From NCBI GenBank assembly GCA_949752795.1, contig OX457058.1, positions 157,979,353-158,043,352 on the forward strand: a DNA stretch of 64,000 nucleotides, given 5' to 3'. Below the pieces are notes generated by a model, which saw nothing but the letters and a program-made list of their open reading frames with translations, was not told where the DNA came from and did not search any database. The stretch comes from Hyperoodon ampullatus (taxonomy: Eukaryota > Chordata > Mammalia > Artiodactyla > Ziphiidae). Shown one piece after another: positions 37,710 through 48,300 of this stretch. The stretch's first letter is position 1. The number at the start of each line of letters is the position of its first letter. The translations under genes were made by a program, and so were the position numbers.

Positions 37710-38685
37710 CACCTTCAATAAACAAACACACTGCAATATCTCCCATTTTAAATTAAGAAGAATGAAAGAAGGAGGACAGTGATCTCACATCCTCTCCAGG
37801 AATTCATAATCAAATTACATCTGAGTGTGCTGTACAAACTCTGTCCTCACTCATTTATCTCCCATTACCTTTTCCCATTCAAATTAATAACACACATGGT
37901 AAATAATCAAATCGTACAGGAAAACGTATAAAGAAAAGCAAAGCCCTTTCTCTCTCACACTTATCTGGTTCCAACCCCCGCTGGTAACCATGCTCAACTA
38001 ATACATTCTCAATTCTTTTGCTGGCTACCTCCATCATTTTCAACTCTAGATATTTTCAACTCTGTTTTAAAATATTTAACTCACACTCCTCTTCAATTTC
38101 AGATAAATTTATTACTATTTTCAGTTCTTCTATTGGTTACCTGTGTAACTTAATACATTTATACCCATTATGAATTACTCCATCATAGAGAAATAATGCT
38201 TTTTGCTTACATTCTATCATGCTCACATTTTAGTCAGCTTCCTAGTTGGATCACTAACTTTCCTGTGCTTTTTTTTTTCTAGAGTTTTCCGTTACCTTTT
38301 GGCCTTACACGGGCCTTATTATCACATCATTGACATTTTTCTCCCACTTATTACTGAATCATCTACTAAGAATCTACTCCATTCTTCTTGACTACATTCT
38401 TCTCAAAGGATACTTACTTCCTGCTCGAATTCAGTGATTACTTTCTGGGCCTGCTATATGGCTATTATGCTGGAAATTACTTTCACTGAAGTCTCGGGTT
38501 AGTTTTACTATTTCTTATAACCTATATCTTCCTTTTTCTTGGTTGCCATTTTATTTTACTCATATGACCTTAGTAATTTCCTCAGAAAGAAATTATCTTA
38601 AATGGTAGACTTTCTAAGTCTTTAGATCTCTGAGAAAGTCTTTACATGTACTTCTTTCTTGGCTTTTGTGGTTCCATGTGCTGCT
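37710..38685. other. CEP128 intron, T-rich, unclassified
   Basis: Pyrimidine-rich sequence, possibly a continuation of the L2 or an old L1 to the right, but I cannot match it confidently. No exon seen. Confidence 0.4.
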
Positions 38686-38689
38686 GGAT

Positions 38690-39260
38690 TTCCCATACCT
38701 CACTAGTTCTTTCTTCTCAAGCCAGCTCCTCTTTTTATATGACTTCTAAATATTGGAACTCCTGGGCACTCAGCCCTGTCCTTGATGTTTTCCCTACAGT
38801 TTCTCTCTAGATATCATCCATTTCCATAGTTCCAAATACCACTGCTATATGCTTACCACACTTAAATTTATCTCTCTAATGGAGACTTCTCCTTTGAGTT
38901 CCAGAGTAAATATCTGGCTGCGTATTTTACATTCCCACTTGGACGTCTCACTGCCTAACATATCCAAGGCCAAACTCTTAATTTCTATGCCTCACCTACC
39001 CCCACCAGTCCTCCATATTTCAGGAAGTGGATTTACCATCTATTCAGTTACTCAAGTCAGAAATCTGAGAGTCACCCTTGGTTTATTCTCTCTTACCCCT
39101 CATATCCAATCCATTGCCAAATCCTAGCTCTCTGATCTCAAAATAAACTTGAAACATCCCTGTTCATCTCTCCCTTGCCATAATCCTGGTCAAGCCATCA
39201 TCTCTCATGCTAATGCAACAGTCTTCTAGTTCGCCCTCCTCTAATCAATTTTTCATATGG
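38690..39260 (+). repeat. L2 LINE fragment
   Basis: Contains the L2 order 'tggacgtctcactgcctaacatatccaaggccaaactc', 'gaagtggatttaccatctattcagttactcaagtcagaaatctgagagtcacccttgg', and 'ccaatccattgccaaatcct' then 'aagccatcatctctc'. The best-preserved L2 in the window. The remnant frames are not functional. Confidence 0.85.
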
Positions 39261-39330
39261 CATCCAAAATAGGTAAGTTCTCAGTTAACTTTATATAATC
39301 CTTTCTAAAAGTTTGCTTTCTAAAAGTTTA

Positions 39331-39412
39331 CTTATAATAAGTACACTTATTTTTATAAATAATAAGTGTACACTTATTATAAATAATAAGTGTACTCTTA
39401 TTATTTATTGTA
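39331..39412 (+). repeat. Tandem 23-bp palindromic AT-rich repeat
   Basis: The 15-base unit AAATAATAAGTGTAC occurs at 39358-39372 and again at 39381-39395, with related half-copies on both sides. The first copy lies in a perfect 22-base palindrome, 39359-39380. It could form a hairpin or cruciform. Confidence 0.85.
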
Positions 39413-39419
39413 CCTTTTG

Positions 39420-40090
39420 CAATAAATGTCATGAAAAAATTAAAAATTAGTAAGTAAATGAGAATATCAACCTTTTTGAATCATGTCGGAAGTTAAACCT
39501 AACAACTTCCTACCCAGAATTTTTATAAACATGAATTAAGAATTGTGGTCTAAGTAAAGCAGAACTGGATCCTAAATCTTCTTCATCCACAAAGTTAAGC
39601 CACCAAGATTCAGAAGAAAACTGACTCTTATTTTGGCTTTAATAAAATTTCTCTGCCTTACACATGCCCCTAGGTCACACAAACTATTAGCAGATGGTAC
39701 CAGCCCATGGATCAGAAGACCCAGTCCACCACTGCATGTCCAAATGACCATTTAAACTAGTCAACTAAACCATCCCTGCAACTTCCCCTGTATCTTCCTA
39801 CAGGACAACTACTTCCTGAAAATCATGTTCCTAATGCTTAATTTATACTCTTCCTTCAAATGTGGAAAAGCTATGTAATAAAGCCATTCCAAGAACATAC
39901 TGTATTAGAATATTAATGCCATTCTGTTGAGTTTATCAACTTGTCAGAAATAAATACCTAAGTATTAAATTAACTGACTCTTGCCATTTAAAAGATTAAT
40001 AACACAGCTCAATAATATAGTTTAAAATTCAGGAATTTAAATGCCTTATTCATATCAGCTATATGTGAAAATGATCTTGAACCACAGTGT
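39420..40090. other. CEP128 intron, no gene seen
   Basis: AT-rich; no repeat family or exon recognised. Confidence 0.5.
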
Positions 40091-40094
40091 ACTA

Positions 40095-40335
40095 TAAGTG
40101 GTAAAGAGCAGACACTCTGGGGCCTTACTGCCTAGATTTGAATTCTGACTCCAGCACATCCCTCCTTTGATCTCTAACAAGCTCAGTTACTTCATCTCTC
40201 TCTGCCCCTGTTTCCACAACAACAAAAAAATGGGAAAAATAATAATTACCACTTCATTAGAACTGTTGTAAGAATTAAACCTAATTCTACCTGACATGAA
40301 ATAAGTGTTCAATAATATTTATTGGTGGTAGTAGT
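40095..40335 (+). repeat. MIR SINE
   Basis: Follows the MIR order: 'gtaaagagcagacactctggggcc', 'ctgcctagatttgaattctgactccagc', 'tcagttacttcatctctctctgcc', 'tgggaaaaataataattaccacttcattagaactgttgtaagaattaaa'. Confidence 0.88.
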
Positions 40336-41171
40336 AATAATGGTAACAGTAAGGTCTTTTATTCTTATTACTAAATTTCCTGCCTTCCTCATACAGAAGC
40401 AGATAAGTTATGCAGACTATAGTTGACATTCAGATTTAACATTTACAGCTTTGACTCTTTTTGCTATAGCAACACAAAACTATCATGTGGAATGATTTCA
40501 TTAGCTCGAGTACGAGTTAGCAAGTGAACCTAGTAAACGAATTTCAATTCACCTTTTTCGTTCTCTAATCATTGCTATATATAGATTATGACTTTTGAGA
40601 TGGTATAAATGTTTGTTCCTTGAAAAATATGGTCTCTAAATGAAAGTCACCTGTCACCACTGATGATGAAAATGAAGACAGTGAAGAAATCTTAAATAGA
40701 GTGATACCTCTTAGGGACTAACCAGAATTAACAAAATTGCAAAAACTGGGCAGACACAAACAACTAGCTTTTGAAGATTTCAACTGAAAGATAAAATGTC
40801 AGATTCTACAATGGCTCATGTCCACTGATGAATTCCACATTATGCTTTTATTTGCTCCAATGTCGATCAATGGGTCTCTCTCTCCAATGTATTTGCAAAC
40901 CTACCTCTTTACTAAGGTCTTGCAACATATCTCTCCATAATGTCAGCATGAAATAAAATGTTCTTAAAAATATGAAATTAATTTGTCTAACACTGAGTCA
41001 TGATACGTTGTAAATTCAAAGGGTTTTGAACTGTTCTATGAATATACTTTAAAATACTAGTATAAAAACATAGCACATTTTTTTGGAAATTCATGTAAAC
41101 ATGTCAATTATAGAACCTATTTTATTCTTCTAATAATTCATCCCTCAACAAAAATCATATTCAGCTTTTAC
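40336..41171. other. CEP128 intron before the 41172 exon, no feature seen
   Basis: AT-rich with no identifiable repeat. It contains the donor-side intron sequence of the exon ending at 41172. Confidence 0.5.
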
Positions 41172-41263
41172 CGGCTTCTTCTGTTAAGTTCCCGGTTGAA
41201 ATCATCTCCAAGGCGAACTTGTTCACTGCTGAGGTCTCGGAGGGACTGATGAAAAGCATGAAA
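41172..41263 (-). CDS. CEP128: CEP128 coding exon, start phase 0, end phase 2
   Basis: 92 bp exon. The acceptor is GCTTTTATTAG before base 41263; the donor is CCG|GTAAAA with GT at 41171-41170. It encodes FHAFHQSLRDLSSEQVRLGD then DFNRELNRRS plus two bases of an Arg codon. LRDLSSEQ and GDDFNREL are the diagnostic CEP128 stretches. The charged heptad-like pattern fits the start of the long coiled coil. It joins the 37426 exon with the Arg codon completed as CGG. Confidence 0.95.
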
Positions 41264-41494
41264 CTAATAAAAGCAAAACAAAGTTATCCATTTAGGATTC
41301 TGTTGAATTCTTCCATGAAGATTCACTGAGGGTAAGAATAAGAACTTGCTCTTTGCAATAATACCCATATTTTATAATGTTATCAAGACCTAATAAAATT
41401 TTTTCTCTCGAAGAAAAGTTTTTAAAACTATATGTAACGTTAACCATTACATCCGCTATAGTGCAGTATTTCACTCTTTATAGATACTCTCGAA

Positions 41495-41655
41495 AAGAGG
41501 TCTGGAAACTTTTCTGTAAACAGTACAACAGCATATATTTCAGGCTTTCAGGTTCTATGGCTTGTGTCATAATTACTCAACTCTGCCATTATAGCACAAA
41601 AGTAGCCATAATCAAATGAGCATGGCTGTGTTACAGAACTTTATTCAACTAGACC
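41495..41655 (+). repeat. hAT-type MITE fragment (MER3-like)
   Basis: Diverged copy of the family at 22975: 'ggaaacttttctgtaaacag', 'attactcaactctgccattatagcac', 'gagcatggctgtgttacagaactttatt'. Confidence 0.65.
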
Positions 41656-42220
41656 ACATGCCTCAGCATGCCAACCCATGCTGCCAAGAAACCCTTGCCC
41701 ACATGCATGAGGAACCATGAACAAGAATGTATGGAGCAGCACTGTTCATGATGAGAACACTAAAAACAAACCAAAGTCCATTAAGAATGAAATGGAGATA
41801 AATGGCAATATATTCCTCCAGCGGAGTATCACACAGCAGTGAAAATGAAATGATCAAACCTACCTACACTCCAAAAACAAAACATTAAATGGAAAAGGAA
41901 AGTTAAAAAATACACACTGCATTATTCCATCTATATAAAGTTTAATGCAGGCAATACTAAGCAAGATATAAGCAGTAAAAATATTTTTAAAAATCAAGAG
42001 AATGATTAACATAGAAGTCAAAATAGTTGATAGCCCTTGGGGAAAGGAGGAGTGTAAAAGAGGTTTGGGGTGTATTATAAACCTCTATTTCTTGGTCTGG
42101 GTGGTAGTTACATGGATTTTTCATATTGTTGTACTTTTAATGGTAAATATGTAAATATGTATGCTATACACGTATGTGTAGGCTATAATTTATAATAAAA
42201 AACTAAGTTATACAGACTTG
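41656..42220 (+). repeat. L1M 3' fragment
   Basis: Carries 'agcagcactgttcatgatgagaacac', 'aagtccattaagaatgaaatggagataaatggcaatatattc' and 'tcggtctgggtggtag'-like text near 42095. These are the late ORF2 and 3' UTR words of an old L1. Confidence 0.75.
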
Positions 42221-42499
42221 CAGAAATAACAAATTGATTCATTTCAACAAATTCACATTGTGCAACTAACCAGTGCCAGCAACTGTGCTGGGAAACAAGT
42301 GTCATGGGAGACAGATATGTAAACAGAACCACAAATGCTGCACTGGGGCATTAAGAAAGTACACAGTCATATGGAGCTAAAGGTTGTCATAAGAAATGGA
42401 CTAAAACAAGGAAGAACAATTAAAAAGAAAGGAGCGGAGGTAATACAGCAGATGAACAACAGACCATTCACTTAGGTTTTACCATGATGATTTTCCAGT

Positions 42500-43175
42500 T
42501 TTGCAAAACAGAATCCTAGGTCTCATCTTTGACACCACCTTTTCACTTCATTCCCACCCTCCCCAAATGGTCATCTGATCTTCAAGACCTTTCATTTTAT
42601 CCAACAAATAGTTTTTAAATCTACCACTTTCTCTACAACTCCATTTATCCTAATCCAAATGGCCATCAGCTCACACCCAGAACACAGCAATATCCTTCTA
42701 ATTGGTTTACCCACACTGACTCCATTTTCTACACTAGAGCCAGAGTGATCTTTTCAAAGTAATTGTCACCCTCTTACATGGCTGTGCATGGTCTCAGGGT
42801 TTCACACTTCTTTAGCCACATGGCCTTCTTTAAATTACTCATAGGTGCTATCTTCCTTCCTGCCAAGGTATTTGTTCTACCTCAAATGACTCTTACTCAA
42901 CTTTCGGATCTCAGCTCAATCAGCCTTTCTTTGGGAAGCCTTCCTTAACTGCGGCAGGTCCCTCTATAAACACTCCTATAGCCCTATGCTTCCTTCCGTT
43001 AGAGCATGCATCTCGGCTCATAATTATGGGTGTATTTACATACTTTTTGATTAGTATCTAGCTCCCCCTCTAAATTGTAAGCTCCGTGAAAAGGCAAGGT
43101 TTTTGCTCATCACTGTTTCCAAGCACAAGCACTGTCCCAGGACAAAGGCACTAAATAAATAAAATGAAAGAGTAA
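42500..43175 (+). repeat. L2 LINE 3' end
   Basis: Runs through 'ccagagtgatcttttcaaag', 'acatggctgtgcatggtctcagg', 'tttgggaagccttccttaac', 'ctaaattgtaagctccgtgaaaaggcaagg', and ends 'ggcactaaataaataaa'. Complete L2 3' order, about 25% diverged by eye. Confidence 0.88.
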
Positions 43176-43997
43176 GTAATATTAGGATATTGTTCTCTGC
43201 TCTAGGTTTTATCACATAATCCACACTAGCAAGTTGCACCTACCAAAAAATAACACTGTCAAGGAAAAGTTTCTACAAGGCGTCTTCTAATGCACTTGGT
43301 TCTGTTATCTCTTTATCTTATGTTATAATAAGGGAAAGGTACAGATGAGTATCCTAACAAACTCTGAGTCCTCAATCTTAAAACTACCAAAACAAAGATG
43401 TCAAAGTCTGCAACATCTCCTAGTCCTTATCTAATTAATTTAGCTACCCAAAGCAATAACAAAAAAAATTTTTTTCAGCTCTTGCATAGAAGTTTAAAGA
43501 AGCATGAAAAGAAATATAGCTATAGAACTAATACCTTCAAAAGCTTTAGTGAATACATAGGAAAAGCCTAGAATTCCTGCTAAATACAAAGTGGCTCCAT
43601 CAATGATTCAACAATCAGAAAAACACTAATGGAAAAATCAATAGGTTAACCACACAAAGACTATGTTCATACTAAACTAAACTTAGCAAAATAGAAACTA
43701 GCTGACTTAGCAGAGCTTGGAAAAGAGCGAGCCATCTGAGCAAGGAAACAAAACATGTCCAGCTAAACTCACTCTTAAATGTTCTACAAAATATAATAAT
43801 CCTCCATAACAAAATTCAAAATAAATGTATGATGATGATCAATACATTGAAAATAAAATACTTTACTTGGTTTAAAAAAAAATCATTACAAAGTTAGTGA
43901 TGATCAAACTCTCAGTTAAAATACAGCCATAAAATTCAAGTGTTAGTGATTTAAATAGAAATGCAAGGAACCAGACTACAGAATGGGTACAAAATAC
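43176..43997. other. CEP128 intron, no feature seen
   Basis: AT-rich, unclassified sequence up to the exon ending at 43998. Confidence 0.5.
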
Positions 43998-44116
43998 CTG
44001 GCCCATGTCATCAGTCTCCCGAACAAATCGGACACCAGTTCTGGACCTATTTCGTTTAATACCCTGTTGATCCCCATAGTCCTTCAGAGGTGAGGTAGGT
44101 GGAAAACGGTGGCTCT
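43998..44116 (-). CDS. CEP128: CEP128 coding exon, start phase 1, end phase 0
   Basis: 119 bp exon. The acceptor is CTTCTGTAAAG before base 44116 and the donor is CAG|GTATTT with GT at 43997-43996. After the first two bases (finishing a Glu codon) it reads SHRFPPTSPLKDYGDQQGIK, then RNRSRTGVRFVRETDDMGQ. The FPPTSPLKDYGD and SRTGVRFV cores match remembered human CEP128; the flanking residues differ. Proline- and charge-rich, it is probably non-helical linker before the main coiled coil. An alternative acceptor two bases further in (AGAG|AGCC) would break the frame, so 44116 is chosen. Confidence 0.95.
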
Positions 44117-45182
44117 CTTTACAGAAGAAAGAAAAGGGAAAGGATTAAAAACACCACATGAGAAGAAACGATCTAAAATTTTACTCAGGAAATACACAGC
44201 AGACATGGATATACATGTGCCCTCAACCTGGATTATTTCCCACAGACAATCACAAACAAATATCTTGCTGTGGCCATAAAATTCCACAAAACTGGCACTT
44301 ATCTTGCTCTTAAAGCAGGTAAAATGAACAACTGAAGTAACCTGGAACTAGAACACATCAAAAATTCTAATTGGCTGTACTTTTCAAAGAAGCAATATAG
44401 TATTTTCTCTTACATAAAAATAGTAAGTTGCTAAAAAAAAAATAACTTTTATGACTCCCTAAAATAATACTAATAAAACAGAATTTTTCAAATAACAAAT
44501 TATCTAAAATCTGAATGGTGCTTAAAAATCAGGATAAATTAAACTACATAAAGAAAAATAGCTGATTGTGATTTTTAATCATTATTATCATGACCAATAA
44601 TGATTAACAACACAAGCTACTAATGTTCACTCTGTCTAAATCGCCTCTCTTCACTGCAGACTTTTCTAAGTCTCTTCTATTCAAACATGAACCTCAGTGC
44701 TGTAGGAAAGTATAATTATATGCAAACCAAGTGTTATCACCTTTTATGTAGCCATTGAAATCGAGCTGCACACCAAGGATAAAATTCCCCTGTTATTAAC
44801 AAGTGTCACAGGATATTTCATAATGAGACTTTTGAAAAACTATGAACCTAGGACAAGACTTTTAATCCAGAAAGTACACCACACAGTAAATCCTATTTGT
44901 GTGTCTGTTTTGACTGGAGGCAGACAATTAAATAAGGTTCTGTCAGGTGAAGCTCTACATGGTTCACAGAGCTTGAGAAGAAAAAAGTAACAGATTCAGC
45001 ATATCAAAGTCCCATTGAACATACTTCAAAATACTCTAAAACCCTGACTGCATCTTCTAACACCTTATTTGTATGATTTTATGTATGGGTTATATTTGTC
45101 TAAATACTACATGTATTCAATATGTACTTCAGGAATATTTTTAAGACAAAGAAAAGGTTTTCAGAACATCTGAAGAGTTTAC
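44117..45182. other. CEP128 intron between the 45183 and 44116 exons
   Basis: 1066 bp with no mobile element I can name. The acceptor-side pyrimidine tract lies just above 44116 on the minus strand. Confidence 0.6.
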
Positions 45183-45309
45183 CTGTCACAGTGCCACCAT
45201 CGAGGTCACTTGTACTCAGACTTGTAACAGAAATACTTCTCACTCCTGAGTTTCTCAGTAACCGTTGACTCCTCAGTTGGCCTACTGATTGCTCCAAGCT
45301 TTCTTTTAA
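45183..45309 (-). CDS. CEP128: CEP128 coding exon, start phase 0, end phase 1
   Basis: 127 bp exon. The acceptor is TTTAATTTAG before base 45309, and the donor is G|GTAAAC with GT at 45182-45181. It encodes 42 codons plus one base, beginning LKESLEQSVGQLRSQRLLRN and ending DLDGGTVT. The stretch SQRLLRNSG then SISVTSLS, followed by SDLDGGT, is the recognisable CEP128 signature. The serine-rich stretch after the first helix is likely a linker between coiled-coil segments. Compared with the human protein from memory it carries several substitutions (VG for ID, V for G before RSIS, T for A in SxSD). Downstream it joins the 44116 exon by completing a GAG codon. Confidence 0.95.
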
Positions 45310-46900
45310 CTAAATTAAAGGATACAATGAAGGGAGAATTATTCTCTTTAAAAAACTTCCAGATACAAATAGCCTAGAGATTTTAAAGCTATTTATGAAC
45401 TATCTGGGTTCCCAAAGAGAATTTATATCAGAGAAAATTTTGAACTAAGTTATGTTAATAGAAATATAAAAATAGTAAACATAAATATTTTAAGACCCAA
45501 TTCTAACATCTGGTTTTAAATAGCATCTGTCACTACCTATTCCATCTTTCTATTAGCATCAGATTGATGTGCCACCCATGCTTAGAAACATAACAAGGCC
45601 AACACATCTGAAAAAGAGAAAGCCTTCCTCCCTTCTAAACATTCCTTCAGAAACCTCAGATCTATAATAAACAGGAAAATGAACAGCTGTCACAGTGACT
45701 TATGCTTTGAAAAAAAAGTGCACCGCCCAATTCTGTATCAGAGTATCTTTCATTCATTCAAAGATTTCAAATTCTGGAAAACCATGTGGTCAGATGTTGA
45801 ACTGTTAGTACAAACTGGGATCACAGCTGTCCAAATGCTCTCTTCAGGTTATTAGGGAGTTAGCCACCAGGGAATATAAGACAACATCTTTTAAGACCTA
45901 AAGAGCTACAATAAATAAAATCACGCTTAATACTGAGAATATCATCCAGAGCTGTACAGAACTATCGACCTGAAAAGAGGATTCAACTAAAACCCAAAGG
46001 AACAAAGAGTAAAACTTAGGAAAATCCACATACCCTGAGTTGCTGAGAAACTTCTGGTCTAGACATTTTAGCCATGGATGAATAAAAAATAATACTAATA
46101 AAAATAATGTATGGATCCAGAAAACAAGTCATCTATAACTCTTTAAAGAGAATGTCAAAACAAAACAATTGATTGAAAAGAGAGGGCTTCCTAAATTCAG
46201 CCAGAATTAAAAGGTAGAACACCACTTATGGAGGGAATAAGTTGGTTTCCTTGGGGAACTGTGCAGAAAGAGAGTAGCTTCAACTGAAGGAAGAGCACAG
46301 CTGAAACAGAATATGAGTCACAAATGAGCAAATCCTTTTTCATTTTGGTTGTTTGGACTTAGCTGTTCTGGAGAACCAAGGTTAAAATAGTCTGGATTAA
46401 AAGAAGTAGAGTTAGAATTTCAACAATTTATCTCTATTACCACTCTCATTTCTGAAAAAAGAAAGAAAGAAAGAAAGAAAAAGCTAATATTTCCATACCC
46501 TCTGTTTTCTGCTTCTCTAAACTGGCATATGTACAATACCATCCTGCCTTGAGTGTTCACCAGCTGTAGAACCTAGACTATCAATCCAGGAAACATACAG
46601 TGAGGCCTGGGAGAACTAAGGTCTACCTGGAGAGTAATTTATACACAAGTAAAATAAAACACTATGTTTAACATGTAAGTAGTCAAGAGGTCTTACACAG
46701 TGAACACAAAATAGCATATCAGTAATCTATGACAAAGAGTCAGAATAAAATTGTACAATGTTAAAATTAAAAAGCTCAAATCCAAACTGTAACATGAAAA
46801 AAAGGACTAGAAAGGTAAAATGACTTTAGATCACACAAATTAGTGACAGAACCAGCTCTACTAACTTTTCCTGTGTTTATTATTTGCATCTTTCAAGTTA
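45310..46900. other. CEP128 intron, holds the candidate exon at 46034-46075
   Basis: Free of recognised mobile elements. A short (GAAA)n run lies at 46461-46482. Confidence 0.5.
46034..46075 (-). CDS. Candidate alternative first coding exon of CEP128
   Basis: On the minus strand an ATG in good context (TCC ATG G) opens 14 codons, reading MAKMSRPEVSQQLR, and ends at AGG|GTATGT, a good splice donor with GT at 46033-46032. It finishes in phase 0, and the next exon 724 bp downstream (45309) starts in phase 0, so splicing would give a CEP128 form replacing about the first 78 residues. Upstream there is also a possible acceptor, TTTTTATTAG ending at 46095. I do not recall such an exon from human CEP128, and no promoter is evident. 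This is inference from splice grammar and frame only. Confidence 0.3.
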
Positions 46901-46929
46901 AGCCTGATGTCAGCGTCCCTTTTTTTCAT

Positions 46930-48300
46930 AGGTTTTTTTTTTAATTGAAGTAAAGTTGATTATCCTTTTGGAAGTAAAGTCAGCTCACATTTCTAATTAT
47001 TGCTTCTTTTTGAAGGTAATTTGCCCCTTACAGCTCTGGCTCTGTTTAAGATTTTCTCTTTGACTTTGAGTGTCAATGGTTTTACAATGATATGACTATG
47101 TACAGCTTTACTTGTAGTTATCCCATTTCTGAACCGTAGAGACCATGGAATCTGTAGCTTAATCTCTTTCATGTGTTGTAAATTTTCAGCCACATCTCTT
47201 CATTCTTTCTGCTTCATTCTTTGTTTCCTCTCCTGGAAATCCAGTTGGATTTAAGTTTTATCTTTTTTACCAAATTCCATGGGTCATTTACGCTCTTTTC
47301 TGTATTGTTCATCCTTTTGTTCCTCTGTTCTTCTTTTTGGATATATTATGCTGATCTATCTCTCAATTTATTAATTCTCTCTTCAGCTGTATACAAGCTG
47401 TTACTTAATCCATCTGCTGATGGTTTTTTCTAATTTATTTGTTTGTTTATCTTAGTTATATTTTTCAGTTTCTGTAATTTTTGTTTTTTCTTTGTTTGGT
47501 TTTTTTTAGAGTTTTCAATTCTTTGTCAAAATTCTCAATCTTTTAATTTCTTGAACAGGTTAATCATAGTTATTTTATAATCTCCTACTTGTTTCTGTTG
47601 TCTGTTTTTTCCCTTGGTTTTCAGTCAACTCTTGTATTTTCTTATGCCTGAGTATTTTTTTATCATGTGATAGACATTGTATATGAAAACTGTAGAGTTA
47701 TTTAAAGCTCTGGATGATGACATCTTCCTTCAGAAGGGATTTGGGGTGGCTTCTATGAGGAAGTCAGGCTAGGGTCACTAGGAAACCCAATGTACCTTAA
47801 TTCATTAGAACTGAGACGATTCAAAGCTGGGCTTCTGTCCCCATCAGCACTGGTCAATTTTCAATTTATCACTGCTCTTATTTTCAATTCACCATTTTTC
47901 CTAGGCTATCACCCTTTGGGGTCTCAATCAAAGGCTGGAGGGTTCCTGAACTCCAATTTTGGTCTCTCTAGCCTCTTTGAGTCTACAGATAGCTCTAATC
48001 TTATCTGCTTCTAAGCCACCTCTTTTGAAATCAGCTACTGCCTTGACAGAAAAAGAGTCCCAAATGTAGGACTCTTCCTTCTGGACTTCTAGTTTTGCCA
48101 GATTTTGACTATAAAATTCCTCACTGCCTTGGTAGTTCTCTGATGGTTTCATAATATTGTTTTTTACATTTTTTTCACCTTTCCAGTTGATCTGAGTGGG
48201 AGAGTTGATCCAAAATAATCTTATCTACCAATGCCAGAAGCAGAACTTGCCAGCATCCTTTTTATGTGGGCTTATTTGCTAACAAATCCTGAGCTGTAAC
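46930..48300. repeat. Old L1M-type sequence, T-rich
   Basis: Phrases such as 'tctctcaatttattaattctc', 'agagttttcaattctttgtcaaaattctc' and 'taatcatagttattttataatctcc', plus 'tgatagacattgtatatgaaaac', are those of L1M 3' regions. The opening 'tttttaattgaagtaaagttgatt' resembles the reverse of a young L1 3' end. Orientation is not certain; no frame kept. Confidence 0.55.

Larger units (their letters stand above)
23629..45309 (-). other. CEP128: CEP128 gene, internal part (five coding exons and introns)
   Basis: Five minus-strand exons read in order 45309-45183, 44116-43998, 41263-41172, 37426-37354, 23745-23629. Joined, they give 176 uninterrupted codons matching the N-terminal quarter of CEP128 as I remember the human protein (about residues 79-254 of roughly 1094). 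CEP128 is known as a long coiled-coil protein of centriolar subdistal appendages, working with centriolin, ninein and CEP170 in microtubule anchoring and reported to tune TGF-beta/BMP signalling at the cilium. Introns in order are 1066, 2734, 3745 and 13608 bp. The next upstream exon (ending in the residue before LKES) and the next downstream exon (expected to start ALKK) were looked for and not found here, so the flanking introns exceed 18 kb and 23 kb. Assignment rests on remembered protein similarity plus consistent splice phases. Confidence 0.95.
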
